From Actinobacillus indolicus (GTDB lineage Bacteria; Pseudomonadota; Gammaproteobacteria; Enterobacterales; Pasteurellaceae), in NCBI RefSeq assembly GCF_004519515.1, contig NZ_CP038145.1, forward strand, positions 248,001 to 312,000: 64,000 nt of DNA, in the 5' to 3' direction. Each line of letters opens with the position of its first letter. Position 1 is the stretch's first letter. Made by a program: the position numbers and the translations under genes. Below are positions 1-9,063 of the stretch, piece by piece. Below the pieces are notes generated by a model. It had not been told where the DNA came from. It saw nothing but the letters and a program-made list of their open reading frames with translations, and ran no database searches.

Positions 1-138
1 GGAAGCGGTGGTATTCATTCGGTAGAATCAGGGCAAGCTAAAATTGATGCTGGAGCAAGTCTATTACAACTCTACTCTGCTATGGTTTATCAAGGTCCTA
101 CATTAATTCATCAATTAGTGAAAGGAATTAAGCTATAA
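1..138 (+). CDS. pyrD: Dihydroorotate dehydrogenase (quinone), C-terminal fragment
   Basis: Only the last 45 codons are in the window; the 5' part lies to the left. The reading frame begins G-S-G-G-I-H-S and runs through A-G-A-S-L-L-Q-L-Y-S and a G-P-T-L-I-H tail to a TAA stop. This is the phosphate-binding C-terminal end of the class 2 (membrane-associated, quinone-dependent) dihydroorotate dehydrogenases, where a conserved GG(I/V)-S-x(n)-AGASL-Q-(I/L)-Y block contacts FMN phosphate. The enzyme oxidises dihydroorotate to orotate in pyrimidine synthesis at the inner membrane. It converges on lutC and shares a terminator with it. Identification rests on this short tail, so class assignment is slightly less certain than the family. 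Confidence 0.85.
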   Translation, partial: GSGGIHSVESGQAKIDAGASLLQLYSAMVYQGPTLIHQLVKGIKL

Positions 139-142
139 AAAT

Positions 143-174
143 TTATCCTAGTACGGATAGGCGTACTAGGATAA
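143..174. terminator. Bidirectional terminator between pyrD and lutC
   Basis: A perfect 13-bp inverted repeat (143-155 and 162-174) with a 6-nt loop lies 4 bases after the pyrD stop and 7 bases before the lutC stop. A/T runs on either side suit termination from both directions. Confidence 0.8.
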
Positions 175-181
175 AAGTAAA

Positions 182-883
182 TTATAGATCATCAATCACC
201 ACATAAACCTTATTCACAGGTCCGTGTACGCCAACAACTTTGATTAACTCAATATCTGCCGTAGCACTTGGTCCTGAAATAATGTTTACACAAGATGGCA
301 TCCTTTCACCTTGTTGCGCTTTGTCGTGTAGGATTTTAGCTAACTGTGCCACACGGGGTAGCACGGTGCTGGCACGCAAGACGACAATGGATTTTTCAGG
401 TAACAAGCTGACTGAACGTCCAAATTCTTTATCTGAAAACAGTACAATACCGCCAGATTCCGTTAAGCCGTATTCGCCGTAAACCACGCCGATATTGGCT
501 TTTTCCGCTTTATCGATATTCACACTGCCATCTGTATTGTGATCCCAAACATAGCTGTCGTATTTAGCTTGCAATGCTGGCGTAATGCCTAAATCAACTA
601 AACGGCTGTCGTTATTAATAATCACCGAGCCACCGCCATATTTATCACAAAGTGCGGTCACTTCTGCAATCAGATTTTCTTCTTTCACCACCGCCACATC
701 GGTCATCATCACTTTAGCAAAGCTAACAAATTCCTCGACTAATTGAGCTTGAGTGCGATCCGTTAAGCGTGTCGTTGGATAATCATTGACTAATTTCGGC
801 ATTGGTTCAGGTACGAGCTGACGTGGTCTGCCCATTCTTTCCGCCAGTTTATTTAGAAAATTTTCACGGTTTTGTAAATCCAT
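182..883 (-). CDS. lutC: L-lactate utilisation protein LutC (LUD domain)
   Basis: This is the third gene of the lutABC (ykgEFG) operon, whose products together oxidise L-lactate to pyruvate through an iron-sulfur complex. The 233-residue product carries the LUD fold: a G-E-Y-G-L-T-E-S-G glycine-rich block near the middle and an I-S-G-P-S-A-T-A-D-I-E motif near the C-terminus, both hallmarks of the family. The start was placed at the ATG at 883 (Met-Asp-Leu-Gln) because AGAGGATAAGAG precedes it and homologues begin there; the open frame continues upstream to 967 inside lutB but that would be an unusually long overlap. It begins 4 bases after the lutB stop, so translation is probably coupled. 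Confidence 0.88.
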   Translation of the reverse strand: MDLQNRENFLNKLAERMGRPRQLVPEPMPKLVNDYPTTRLTDRTQAQLVEEFVSFAKVMMTDVAVVKEENLIAEVTALCDKYGGGSVIINNDSRLVDLGITPALQAKYDSYVWDHNTDGSVNIDKAEKANIGVVYGEYGLTESGGIVLFSDKEFGRSVSLLPEKSIVVLRASTVLPRVAQLAKILHDKAQQGERMPSCVNIISGPSATADIELIKVVGVHGPVNKVYVVIDDL

Positions 884-887
884 TCTC

Positions 888-2294
888 TTATCCTCTGTTG
901 TTGAACCATTCACGGAAACTTTCGCCTTCAGCTGACGGTAAATCACGGGCTTTTGTCCATTCTGCAAGTGCGCCTACTTGAATTGGAGCTTTGCCGTTTT
1001 TAATGAATTTACCTGCCACTTTTGCCCCGATATTCACCCCGACTTTCCATAAAGTTGGGTGTGAGTTAGCAAAGTTGAAGCCGAAAATCGACAAACGCTC
1101 TGCCGTTGGCGTCATACCATTTTGAGCGATATGTTCACGGTGTTTTAAGATAAGCTGTGCCAGTGGAATTTTCACTGGGCAAACGGAGTTACAAGCGGTA
1201 CAAAGCGAACAAGCATAAGGCAGTTCTTTAAATTCTTCATAGCCACCGAGTAATGGCGAGATCACCGATCCAATTGGTCCTGGATAGATCGAGCCGTAGC
1301 CGTGTCCGCCAATTTGACGATACGCAGGGCAAGTGTTCAAACACGCACCGCAACGGATACAACGTAAAACTTCTTTAAATTCGCTTTCAAGGATTTTTGA
1401 ACGTCCGTTATCCACGATAACTAAATGGAACTCTTCTGGCCCGTCCGTTTCGCCTTCAAGACGTGGTCCTGTTAGCCAAGTGTTATAGGCAGTGAGTTTT
1501 GCACCAACCGCACTTCTCGCTAGCATTGTGATTAACACATCAACTTCTTGGAAAGTTGGGGCTAAACGTTCCATACCCATTACAGCGATATGAGTTTTTG
1601 GCACCGTTGTTGCTAAACGTAAGTTACCTTCGTTAGTGACTAAACAGACAGAGCCTGTTTCCGCTACGGCAAAGTTACAGCCACTAATACCGATGTCTGC
1701 CTCTAAGAAATCTTTGCGGATCACTTGACGCACAAAAGCGGTCATTTCTTCTGGCGTTTCTGAGCCATTATAGCCTAGCTGTTCGTGTAACTCTTGACGG
1801 ATTTTATAGCGATCTTTGTGAATTGCAGGTACAACGATGTGAGATGGCTTATCGCCAACGATTTGCAGTAAATATTCGCCTAAGTCCGTTTCAACCACTT
1901 TAATACCTTCGTTTTCAAGGACGTGGTTTAAGCCGATCTCTTCCGTCACCATTGATTTGGATTTAACAATCTTCTTGGCATTTTTTTCTAAGGCGATTTG
2001 ACGGATATAAGCGGTCGCTTCTTCGGCAGTTTCTGCAAAAAAGACTTTACCGCCGTTTTGTTGCACTTTTTCGCTTAATTGGTAGAGATAAGCATCTAAA
2101 TTGGCAAGAACGTGGTTACGGATCTGTTTTGCCGCGTCACGCCACTCTTCCCAATGACCAAGTTCGTCTACCATTCTTTGACGGTTCGCCCCGATGGTTT
2201 CTTGGGCTTTCACTACAGCTTTACGCATCATTGCGTTGTGGATTTGATCGTCCACTCGTTTTTTAAAGGCAAGATTGCTAGTTTTTAATGACAT
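888..2294 (-). CDS. lutB: L-lactate utilisation iron-sulfur protein LutB
   Basis: A 468-residue LutB/YkgF protein: an N-terminal LUD-type domain followed by a ferredoxin-like domain with two CxxCxxCxxxCP clusters, one near residue 311 (C-I-R-C-G-A-C-L-N-T-C-P) and one near 360 (C-S-L-C-T-A-C-N-S-V-C-P), each able to hold a 4Fe-4S centre. It is thought to be the electron-transfer core of the LutABC lactate oxidation system. Only one base separates it from lutA upstream and four from lutC downstream, a compact operon. Unusually, an exact uptake-signal core at 1191-1199 encodes the Thr-Ala-Cys of the second cluster. Confidence 0.92.
   Translation of the reverse strand: MSLKTSNLAFKKRVDDQIHNAMMRKAVVKAQETIGANRQRMVDELGHWEEWRDAAKQIRNHVLANLDAYLYQLSEKVQQNGGKVFFAETAEEATAYIRQIALEKNAKKIVKSKSMVTEEIGLNHVLENEGIKVVETDLGEYLLQIVGDKPSHIVVPAIHKDRYKIRQELHEQLGYNGSETPEEMTAFVRQVIRKDFLEADIGISGCNFAVAETGSVCLVTNEGNLRLATTVPKTHIAVMGMERLAPTFQEVDVLITMLARSAVGAKLTAYNTWLTGPRLEGETDGPEEFHLVIVDNGRSKILESEFKEVLRCIRCGACLNTCPAYRQIGGHGYGSIYPGPIGSVISPLLGGYEEFKELPYACSLCTACNSVCPVKIPLAQLILKHREHIAQNGMTPTAERLSIFGFNFANSHPTLWKVGVNIGAKVAGKFIKNGKAPIQVGALAEWTKARDLPSAEGESFREWFNNRG
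1191..1199 (+). repeat. Uptake signal core inside an Fe-S motif codon stretch
   Basis: ACAAGCGGT on the + strand. Read on the lutB coding strand (ACC GCT TGT) it encodes Thr-Ala-Cys of the second CxxCxxC cluster, so an uptake sequence and a metal ligand share the same nine bases. Confidence 0.8.
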
Positions 2295-2295
2295 C

Positions 2296-3027
2296 TTATT
2301 TGCCCTCCTGCATTAATACTTCGGCAATGTGCATTACCTTAATATTTTTCCCTTCACGGCTCAAACGTCCACCGATGTTCATCAAACAGCTCACATCTGC
2401 CCCGATCAAGTATTCTGGCTCAACATCAGCAATATGCTCTACTTTTTCTTTAACCATTTCGCCTGAAATTTCCGCCATTTTGACCGAGAAAGTGCCACCA
2501 AAACCGCAACAGGTTTGTTGATTTTGAATTGGTAACAGCTCTAAGCCTTTGACGTTTTGTAATAAGGTGATCGGTTCATTCACAATGCCTAATTTACGAG
2601 ATAGGCTGCAAGATGGGTGATAAACAGCTTTGCCTGTTAAGGTTGCACCAACATTGGTAACACCCAGTTTATTGACGATAAAATCTGTTAAATCATAAAA
2701 ACGGTCAGCGACTTTTTTCGCACGAGCCACCCATTCTGGTTCGCCAAAGCGTTCAAAATGGTCAGGATAGGTTTTAATTGCATAAACACAAGAACCTGCA
2801 GGGGCAACAATTGGATAATCATTGACTTCAAAAGTTTCCACTAACTTTTTCATTCCCTCAAGGGCTTGTTTTGTATAACCACTGTTAATTGCAGGCTGTC
2901 CGCAACACCCTTGTTTTTCAAGGAAAGTGATTTTACAGCCTAGTTTTTCTAACAGTAATACACTGTTTTTGGCAATACTCGCTTTAAGTACATCTGCAAG
3001 GCAAGTCACATAAAAGTTCACGTTCAT
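2296..3027 (-). CDS. lutA: L-lactate utilisation protein LutA (cysteine-rich CCG domains)
   Basis: A 243-residue LutA/YkgE protein, first gene of the lut operon. Two cysteine-rich (CCG) domains are visible, each ending in the double-cysteine signature: C-C-G-Q-P-A at residues 41-46 and C-C-G-F-G-G-T-F near 172. These domains in GlpC, heterodisulfide reductase and LutA bind an Fe-S centre and pass electrons. The length is as usual for LutA. The start ATG follows a weak ribosome-binding region, and only 76 bases separate it from folA upstream, so the lut promoter should lie at about 3028-3100. No regulator gene (LutR/LldR type) is adjacent. Confidence 0.92.
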   Translation of the reverse strand: MNVNFYVTCLADVLKASIAKNSVLLLEKLGCKITFLEKQGCCGQPAINSGYTKQALEGMKKLVETFEVNDYPIVAPAGSCVYAIKTYPDHFERFGEPEWVARAKKVADRFYDLTDFIVNKLGVTNVGATLTGKAVYHPSCSLSRKLGIVNEPITLLQNVKGLELLPIQNQQTCCGFGGTFSVKMAEISGEMVKEKVEHIADVEPEYLIGADVSCLMNIGGRLSREGKNIKVMHIAEVLMQEGK

Positions 3028-3057
3028 AATATCCCCACAATATAATTAAAATGAAAA

Positions 3058-3066
3058 ACAAGCGGT
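3058..3066 (+). repeat. DNA uptake signal core
   Basis: Exact ACAAGCGGT in the lutA-folA spacer. The same 9-mer or its complement also occurs at 3345, 8130, 14533, 19210, 31507, 32869, 45385, 45554, 47868, 51176, 51654, 54886 and 62602, mostly inside genes. This frequency is what marks the host as an Apl-type competent Pasteurellaceae. Confidence 0.85.
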
Positions 3067-3103
3067 AAGATCGACACCTTATTTTGCAAATCTTATCAGC
3101 TTA

Positions 3104-3595
3104 CTATCTCCTTTCTAATACCATAAACCGACAACGAAACGGATTTTGCTCATCAATCTCCGACCATTTTTCTTCAACTATTTTCCATTGAGTCTCATCA
3201 AACTCAAAAAACGTATCACCATCAATCTCTGCTTGAATTTCCGTAAGATAAAGTTTGTTCGCTAATGGCATGGCTTGTTTAAATAGCTCTACACCACCAA
3301 TAATCATAATCTCATCTATATTTGCAAAACTTTTCGCTAAAGTGACCGCTTGTTCAAGGCTTGTCGCAGAATAAGCCCCCTCTACACTGAAGCCTGTGCG
3401 AGAAAGAATAATATTCGGGCGTTTCGGCAACAGTCTGCCGATAGATTCATAGGTTTTTCGGCCCATAATGACTGGTTTACCTACAGTATTTGATCTAAAC
3501 CGTGCGAGATCAACAGGTAAATGCCAAGGCATTGCATTATCTTTACCAATCACTTTATTCAAAGTGCGGGCAACAATTACATTAATTTGAATCAT
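3104..3595 (-). CDS. folA: Dihydrofolate reductase
   Basis: A 163-residue chromosomal-type DHFR that reduces dihydrofolate to tetrahydrofolate with NADPH; the trimethoprim target. The M-P-W-H-L-P-V-D-L segment puts the catalytic acid at Asp29 (Asp27 in E. coli numbering) with Trp24 beside it, and M-G-R-K-T-Y-E-S-I-G and I-G-G-V-E-L-F form the NADPH site. Length is typical. It is divergent from proB, with about 77 bases between their starts, which must hold both promoters. An uptake core lies inside the gene at 3345-3353. Confidence 0.96.
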   Translation of the reverse strand: MIQINVIVARTLNKVIGKDNAMPWHLPVDLARFRSNTVGKPVIMGRKTYESIGRLLPKRPNIILSRTGFSVEGAYSATSLEQAVTLAKSFANIDEIMIIGGVELFKQAMPLANKLYLTEIQAEIDGDTFFEFDETQWKIVEEKWSEIDEQNPFRCRFMVLERR

Positions 3596-3672
3596 AACAA
3601 CATAACTCTTTTGAAATGAAAAGGATTTTAGCAGATAATAGCAAACAGTTTCTTTTCTTTTTACAAATTATT

Positions 3673-4773
3673 ATGGCAAAAACAATCGTAGTAAAATTAG
3701 GCACTAGCACCCTAACCCACGGCACCAAAAGTTTAAGCCGTCCACATATGCTAGAAATCGTAAAACAAGTTGCTCAACTGCACGAACAGGGACATCGCAT
3801 TATTATTGTGACCTCTGGGGCAGTCGCCGCTGGGCGTGATTACTTAGGGCATCGTGAATTGCCAAAAACGTTGGCAACCAAACAGCTTCTAGCCGCAGTC
3901 GGACAAAGCCAGCTCATTCAAGTGTGGGAAAGCCTCTTTTCCATTTATAACATCAAAATCGGGCAAATGCTTTTAACCCGTGCAGATATTGAAAATAAAG
4001 ATCACTTCTTAAATGCAAGGGATACGCTCACCGCCTTGCTCGATCAACAAATTATCCCGATTATCAATGAAAATGATGCGGTGGCAACAGCAGAGTTTCG
4101 TATCGGCGATAACGATAATTTATCGGCACTCGTAGCGATTTTAGCTCAAGCAGAGTTATTGATTTTGCTCACCGATCAAGAAGGGTTATACGACAGTGAT
4201 CCACGTTCAAACCCAAATGCCAAACGCATTCCTGTTGTTGAAAAAATCACCCCTGAAATTCGCCAAATGGCAGGGGGAAGTGGCACAACCTTAGGCACAG
4301 GCGGTATGAGTACCAAAATCACTGCTGCCGATATTGCCACTCGTTCTGGCGTTGAAACCGCGATTGCTTCTGGTGAACGTCCGAATGTGATTTTTGAAGT
4401 GGCACAAGGAGCGGAAATTGGCACACACTTCTTAGCCCAACACGACAAAATCGAAGGTCGCAAACAGTGGCTCTTTGGCGCACCACCTGCTGGCACAATT
4501 TATATCGATCAAGGGGCAGAAAAAGCGTTAGTGGAACAGCATAAATCGCTTTTACCTGCAGGTATTGCCAAAATCGAAGGGCAATTTGCACGGGGCGAAG
4601 TGGCAAAAATTTGCAACCTTGACGGCAAAGTGCTTGCTCTTGGCATTAGCCGTTATAACAGCGATGCCCTTGCGCTAATCAAAGGCAAAAAATCTAGCGA
4701 TATTGAAACTATTTTGGGCTATGAATTTGGTTCAGTGGTGTTCCACCGAGATGAAATGGTGGTGCATTATTAA
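3673..4773 (+). CDS. proB: Glutamate 5-kinase
   Basis: First step of proline synthesis: ATP-dependent phosphorylation of glutamate to glutamyl-5-phosphate. The amino-acid-kinase domain begins V-V-K-L-G-T-S-T-L and includes V-T-S-G-A-V-A-A-G and the N-E-N-D-A-V-A segment; a C-terminal PUA domain occupies roughly residues 275-355, as in E. coli ProB. The start was set at 3673 (Met-Ala-Lys-Thr), giving 366 residues, because the family begins there; the open frame reaches back to 3616 but those 19 residues are hydrophobic and unlike the family. proA is not adjacent. A TSUP permease and nth follow on the same strand within 25 bases each and may be co-transcribed. Confidence 0.95.
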   Translation: MAKTIVVKLGTSTLTHGTKSLSRPHMLEIVKQVAQLHEQGHRIIIVTSGAVAAGRDYLGHRELPKTLATKQLLAAVGQSQLIQVWESLFSIYNIKIGQMLLTRADIENKDHFLNARDTLTALLDQQIIPIINENDAVATAEFRIGDNDNLSALVAILAQAELLILLTDQEGLYDSDPRSNPNAKRIPVVEKITPEIRQMAGGSGTTLGTGGMSTKITAADIATRSGVETAIASGERPNVIFEVAQGAEIGTHFLAQHDKIEGRKQWLFGAPPAGTIYIDQGAEKALVEQHKSLLPAGIAKIEGQFARGEVAKICNLDGKVLALGISRYNSDALALIKGKKSSDIETILGYEFGSVVFHRDEMVVHY

Positions 4774-4795
4774 TGCATAAAGTGTAAGGAAAAAT

Positions 4796-5569
4796 ATGGA
4801 ACTTGGACTTGATATTGCGATTATCTTATTTGTTGCAGCTTTCGTGGCTGGTTTTATTGATGCCATTGCAGGTGGTGGCGGATTAATTACTATCCCAGCC
4901 CTACTCTCTGTAGGAATTCCTCCCGCTATGGCACTTGGAACCAATAAATTGCAAGCGTGTGGAGGTTCCTTTTCCGCATCACTCTATTTTGTACGCAAAA
5001 AAGCCGTTAATTTAAAAGAGATTTGGCTCTTAATCCTCCTCACCTTTATTGGTGCGGCAATTGGTACAATTTTAGTACAACTCATTGATGTCAATGCACT
5101 AAAAGTTGTTCTTCCTTTTCTTATTTTAATTATTGGATTTTACTTTTTATTAAGTCCAAGTTTAGGCGATGAACAACGTCGCCAAAGAATGAGTTATCCA
5201 ATGTTCGCTTGTACCGCAGCGATGGGAATTGGGTTTTATGATGGCTTATTCGGCCCTGCTACAGGTTCATTTTTTACCCTTGCCTTTGTTTTACTTCTTG
5301 GATTTAACCTGACCCAAAGTGTTGCTCATGCTAAAATATTGAATTTTACATCCAACATTGCTTCTCTGATCTTTTTTATGCTCGGCGGTGCGATCTTGTG
5401 GAAAGTAGGTTTTCTTATGATGATCGGTCAATTTATTGGCGCATCCCTTGGCGCAAGAATGGTTATGACCAAAGGGAAAAAAATTATTCGCCCATTAATT
5501 GTGGTGATGTCCTTTACTATGGTTGCTAAAATGCTATGGGATCAAGGCTATTTTGCTTTTTTAGGATAA
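4796..5569 (+). CDS. yfcA: TSUP-family membrane permease (YfcA/TauE type)
   Basis: A 257-residue very hydrophobic protein with about eight predicted membrane spans. The opening segment contains the A-G-F-I-D-A-I-A-G-G-G-G motif and a second G-F-Y-D-G-L-F-G-P-A-T-G motif halfway through: the duplicated signature of the TSUP (sulfite exporter TauE/SafE) family, subgroup YfcA. Members move small organosulfur or carboxylate anions; the substrate of YfcA itself is not known, so none is assigned. It sits 22 bases after proB and 3 bases before nth, probably in one transcript, but no functional link to either is evident. Confidence 0.85.
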   Translation: MELGLDIAIILFVAAFVAGFIDAIAGGGGLITIPALLSVGIPPAMALGTNKLQACGGSFSASLYFVRKKAVNLKEIWLLILLTFIGAAIGTILVQLIDVNALKVVLPFLILIIGFYFLLSPSLGDEQRRQRMSYPMFACTAAMGIGFYDGLFGPATGSFFTLAFVLLLGFNLTQSVAHAKILNFTSNIASLIFFMLGGAILWKVGFLMMIGQFIGASLGARMVMTKGKKIIRPLIVVMSFTMVAKMLWDQGYFAFLG

Positions 5570-5572
5570 CAG

Positions 5573-6208
5573 ATGAATAAAGAAAAACGTATTGAGATAC
5601 TGACTCGCTTACGCAATGAAAACCCACACCCCACTACCGAGTTGCAGTATTCTACCCCTTTTGAATTATTGATTGCGGTGATTTTATCTGCTCAAGCGAC
5701 AGATGTGGGTGTCAATAAAGCTACGGCTAAACTTTATCCTGTGGCAAATACACCTCAAGCGATTTTAGATTTAGGGCTTGATGGGCTAAAAGAGTATATT
5801 AAAACTATTGGGCTTTATAACAGCAAAGCGGAAAACATCATCAAAACTTGCCGTGATTTAATTGAAAAACACAATGGCGAAGTACCTCAAACCCGTGAAG
5901 AATTAGAAGCCCTTGCTGGTGTGGGGCGTAAAACGGCAAATGTGGTGCTGAATACCGCCTTTGGGCAGCCGACCATTGCGGTCGATACGCATATTTTCCG
6001 TGTTTCTAACCGTACTAATTTTGCCCCAGGGAAAGATGTGGTTAAGGTGGAAGAAAAGTTACTGAAGGTGGTGCCTGATGAATTTAAGGTGGATGTTCAT
6101 CATTGGTTGATTTTACACGGTCGCTACACTTGCATTGCTCGCAAGCCTCGCTGTGGCTCTTGTATCATTGAAGATTTATGTGAATATAAAGAAAAAACAG
6201 AAATTTAA
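5573..6208 (+). CDS. nth: Endonuclease III
   Basis: A 211-residue bifunctional DNA glycosylase / AP lyase that removes oxidised pyrimidines. The helix-hairpin-helix L-A-G-V-G-R-K-T-A holds the catalytic Lys120 and V-D-T-H-I-F-R-V-S-N-R holds Asp138, the same numbering as the E. coli enzyme. The C-terminal C-x6-C-x2-C-x5-C motif (from C-I-A-R-K-P-R-C) binds the 4Fe-4S cluster. Length equals E. coli Nth. It starts 3 bases after the yfcA stop and ends before a block with inverted uptake sequences and a terminator shared with topA. Confidence 0.97.
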   Translation: MNKEKRIEILTRLRNENPHPTTELQYSTPFELLIAVILSAQATDVGVNKATAKLYPVANTPQAILDLGLDGLKEYIKTIGLYNSKAENIIKTCRDLIEKHNGEVPQTREELEALAGVGRKTANVVLNTAFGQPTIAVDTHIFRVSNRTNFAPGKDVVKVEEKLLKVVPDEFKVDVHHWLILHGRYTCIARKPRCGSCIIEDLCEYKEKTEI

Positions 6209-6213
6209 ACAAC

Positions 6214-6271
6214 ACAAGCGGTCAGTTTAGGATAGAAATTTGCAAATGCTAAGCACAAAGTGACCGCTTGT
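6214..6271. repeat. Inverted pair of uptake signal sequences
   Basis: ACAAGCGGTCA at 6214-6224 is answered by TGACCGCTTGT at 6261-6271, an 11-bp inverted repeat with a 36-nt spacer just after nth. Paired, oppositely oriented uptake sequences at gene ends are known in Pasteurellaceae and may help termination. Confidence 0.75.
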
Positions 6272-6285
6272 AAGGCTAAAAATAC

Positions 6286-6309
6286 AAAAGCGGACATCAG
6301 TCCGCTTTT
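6286..6309. terminator. Bidirectional terminator between nth and topA
   Basis: Perfect 10-bp stem (6286-6295 / 6300-6309) with a 4-nt loop and A4/T4 ends, 4 bases from the topA stop codon. Confidence 0.9.
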
Positions 6310-6313
6310 CTCA

Positions 6314-8926
6314 TTATTTCTTACGCTCAACCCACTTGCCATCAAGGTAATCCACAATCCATTTGGTTGCCTTGCCGTTTTTCTCAGAGGTCACATACTG
6401 ACGTTTTTCTTTACGGCTAAAGCGGATAATGGCTTCATTGCCTTCAGGGTCTTGTTGTGGTGCATCTGCAAGGTATTGTAGTTTTTCAGGCAGACGATCA
6501 CGGTATAAGGCTAATTCTGCCACTTTCGGGGCGCGTGTTTCACGGGATTTCGGGAAGTTGTGTGCCGACATAAATACACCGCTTGCGCCATCTCGTAGCA
6601 CAAAATAAGCGTCCGATTTTTCGCATTTTAACTCAGGGAATGCCACTGGTTCTTCTCGTGGTGGTGCGACTTCGCCATTTTTGAGAATTTTGCGAGTGTT
6701 GTCACAGTTGGTACAGCCCATATATTTGCCGAAACGTCCAAGTTTTAAGTGCATATCCGAACCGCATTTGTCACATTCGACAATCGGGCCGTCATAGCCT
6801 TTAATTTTGAAAGAACCTTCTTCAATCACATAGCCATCGCAATTCGGGTTATTACCGCAAATGTGAATTTTACGTTGTGGATCGATCACATAGCTGTCCA
6901 TTGCCGTATCACATTTCGGGCAACGTTTGCGTTTCATTAATGCGTTCGTTTCCGAATCTTCGTCTAACACGTTTAGCAATTCCGCTTCTGGAATTAAGTT
7001 GATCGTGGTTTTGCAACGCTCTTTTGGTGACAAAGCATAGCCTGTACAGCCTAAGAACACGCCTGTGCTTGCGGTGCGGATCGCCATTTGGCGTTGGCAA
7101 GTCGGACAGTGAATGTCTGTTGGCACTAAATTATTCGGACGCATTCCGCCTTCAAGTTCATCAAGCTCTGCGGTAGTTAATTTTTCTGAGAAATCGGCAA
7201 AGAAGCGGTTTAATTCGACTTTCCAGTTGCTATTGCCCGACGCAATTTGGTCAAGAGTATCTTCCATATTTGCCGTAAAATCGTAGTTCATTAAATCGCT
7301 AAAGGCTTCGTTTAAGCGATCTGTCACGATCTCGCCCATTTTCTCTGCATAGAAACGGCGGTTTTCTACTCGCACATAGCCACGCTCTTGAATGGTTGAG
7401 ATAATCGCAGCATAGGTTGATGGGCGACCGATCCCTCGTTTTTCCAACTCTTTCACCAACGCCGCTTCGCTATAACGTGCTGGCGGTTTGGTAAAGTGTT
7501 GGCTAGGTTCAACGGCGTTCAGTTTCAAGGTTTCATTCAGACTAACTTCTGGCAACTCTTGATCTTCCGCTGTTTTGCCTTGAATTGGCAATACTTTTGT
7601 CCAACCGTCAAAACGTAATACACGCCCTTTGGTTTTGAGTTCGTAATCCCCTGCTGTTACCGTTAAACTGGTTGAGTCATATTCTGCAGGGGTCATTTGG
7701 CAAGCAAGGAATTGTCGCCAAATCAGGTCATATAGGCGTTCTGCATCTTTTTCCATACCGCTTAGATCTTGCATTTTCACCATCACATCAGATGGACGAA
7801 TGGCTTCGTGAGCCTCTTGCGCTTTCTCTTTGCTGGCATAGAAATTCGGTTTTTCAGGTAAATAACGCTCACCAAATTGCTTTTCGATATAGCTACGAGC
7901 CATCGTCAGTGCATCTTGACTCAAGTTAGTTGAGTCGGTACGCATATAGGTGATGTAGCCAGCTTCATACAGACGCTGTGCCAACATCATCGTTTTCTTC
8001 ACACTAAAGCCTAAACGGGTACTTGCCGTTTGTTGTAAGGTGGAAGTAATAAACGGCGCTTTCGCTCTTGATGAAGTTGGTTTTTTATCAATTTCAGTGA
8101 CGATAAATGCAGAATTTTGCAAAGATTTTACCGCTTGTTCTGCTTCTTTTTGGTTTTTCGCTGAGAATTTTTTGCCTTTATGCTGTACAAGTTCTAAAGC
8201 GAGATCGCCTTTTTTCGCAGAAGTTTTGGCTAAAATATCCCAAAACTCTTCAGGCTGGAACGCCTTGATTTCACGTTCACGCTCAACCAACAATTTCACA
8301 GCCACAGATTGTACACGCCCTGCCGATAAGCCACGAGCCACTTTTTTCCAAAGCAACGGCGACACCATAAAGCCCACCACACGATCTAAGAAACGACGTG
8401 TTTGTTGAGCATTTACTCTATCCATATTGAGCTGTTCAGGCTTTTCAAAGGCTTGTTTGATCGCATTTTTGGTAATTTCATTGAACACCACACGGCTAAA
8501 ACGCTCGTTCTCACCGCCAATCACCTCACGCAAATGCCACGCAATCGCCTCCCCTTCTCTATCCAAGTCGGTGGCGAGATAGATATGATCGGCTTTTTTG
8601 GCAAGGGATTTCAGCTCTGAAACCACTTTTTCTTTACCTGGTAAAATTTGGTAAGTGGCATTCCAGTCGTGATAAGGATCCACGCCCATACGCTTCACTA
8701 AAGCGGTACGTTCTTTCTCTGATTTTACTAAGGCTTTTTGTTCTGCACTCATACCTTTAGTTGAAACCGCTTTAGCTTTTTCGGTTTTTTCTTCTTTTTC
8801 TGCGCCGCTTGTTGGTAAATCACGGATATGTCCGACACTGGATTTAACGACGAAATCACGGCCTAAATATTTATTGATAGTTTTGGCTTTAGCCGGCGAC
8901 TCGACAATTACTAATGATTTTCCCAT
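6314..8926 (-). CDS. topA: DNA topoisomerase I
   Basis: An 870-residue type IA topoisomerase that relaxes negative supercoils. The Toprim domain opens with S-L-V-I-V-E-S-P-A-K-A and has the D-L-D-R-E-G-E-A-I-A-W-H acidic motif; the active tyrosine is about Tyr327 in G-Y-I-T-Y-M-R-T-D-S. The C-terminus has three four-cysteine zinc ribbons (starting C-P-T-C, C-P-K-C and C-D-K-C) and a basic tail, as in the 865-residue E. coli enzyme. The ATG at 8926 was preferred because AGGTG lies 6 bases upstream; the frame also allows GTG at 8935. It is divergent from the LysR gene. Confidence 0.97.
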   Translation of the reverse strand: MGKSLVIVESPAKAKTINKYLGRDFVVKSSVGHIRDLPTSGAEKEEKTEKAKAVSTKGMSAEQKALVKSEKERTALVKRMGVDPYHDWNATYQILPGKEKVVSELKSLAKKADHIYLATDLDREGEAIAWHLREVIGGENERFSRVVFNEITKNAIKQAFEKPEQLNMDRVNAQQTRRFLDRVVGFMVSPLLWKKVARGLSAGRVQSVAVKLLVEREREIKAFQPEEFWDILAKTSAKKGDLALELVQHKGKKFSAKNQKEAEQAVKSLQNSAFIVTEIDKKPTSSRAKAPFITSTLQQTASTRLGFSVKKTMMLAQRLYEAGYITYMRTDSTNLSQDALTMARSYIEKQFGERYLPEKPNFYASKEKAQEAHEAIRPSDVMVKMQDLSGMEKDAERLYDLIWRQFLACQMTPAEYDSTSLTVTAGDYELKTKGRVLRFDGWTKVLPIQGKTAEDQELPEVSLNETLKLNAVEPSQHFTKPPARYSEAALVKELEKRGIGRPSTYAAIISTIQERGYVRVENRRFYAEKMGEIVTDRLNEAFSDLMNYDFTANMEDTLDQIASGNSNWKVELNRFFADFSEKLTTAELDELEGGMRPNNLVPTDIHCPTCQRQMAIRTASTGVFLGCTGYALSPKERCKTTINLIPEAELLNVLDEDSETNALMKRKRCPKCDTAMDSYVIDPQRKIHICGNNPNCDGYVIEEGSFKIKGYDGPIVECDKCGSDMHLKLGRFGKYMGCTNCDNTRKILKNGEVAPPREEPVAFPELKCEKSDAYFVLRDGASGVFMSAHNFPKSRETRAPKVAELALYRDRLPEKLQYLADAPQQDPEGNEAIIRFSRKEKRQYVTSEKNGKATKWIVDYLDGKWVERKK

Positions 8927-9063
8927 TGAGAACACCTAAATTAAATAATGATATAAATAATATTGAAATTATTTCTTGAAAGTAAATATTAAAATTGAAT
9001 TGCATTAAAATTCTTGTAACAATAGCAAGCATTTTCCTAAAAGACAATATAAAGCAGAATACT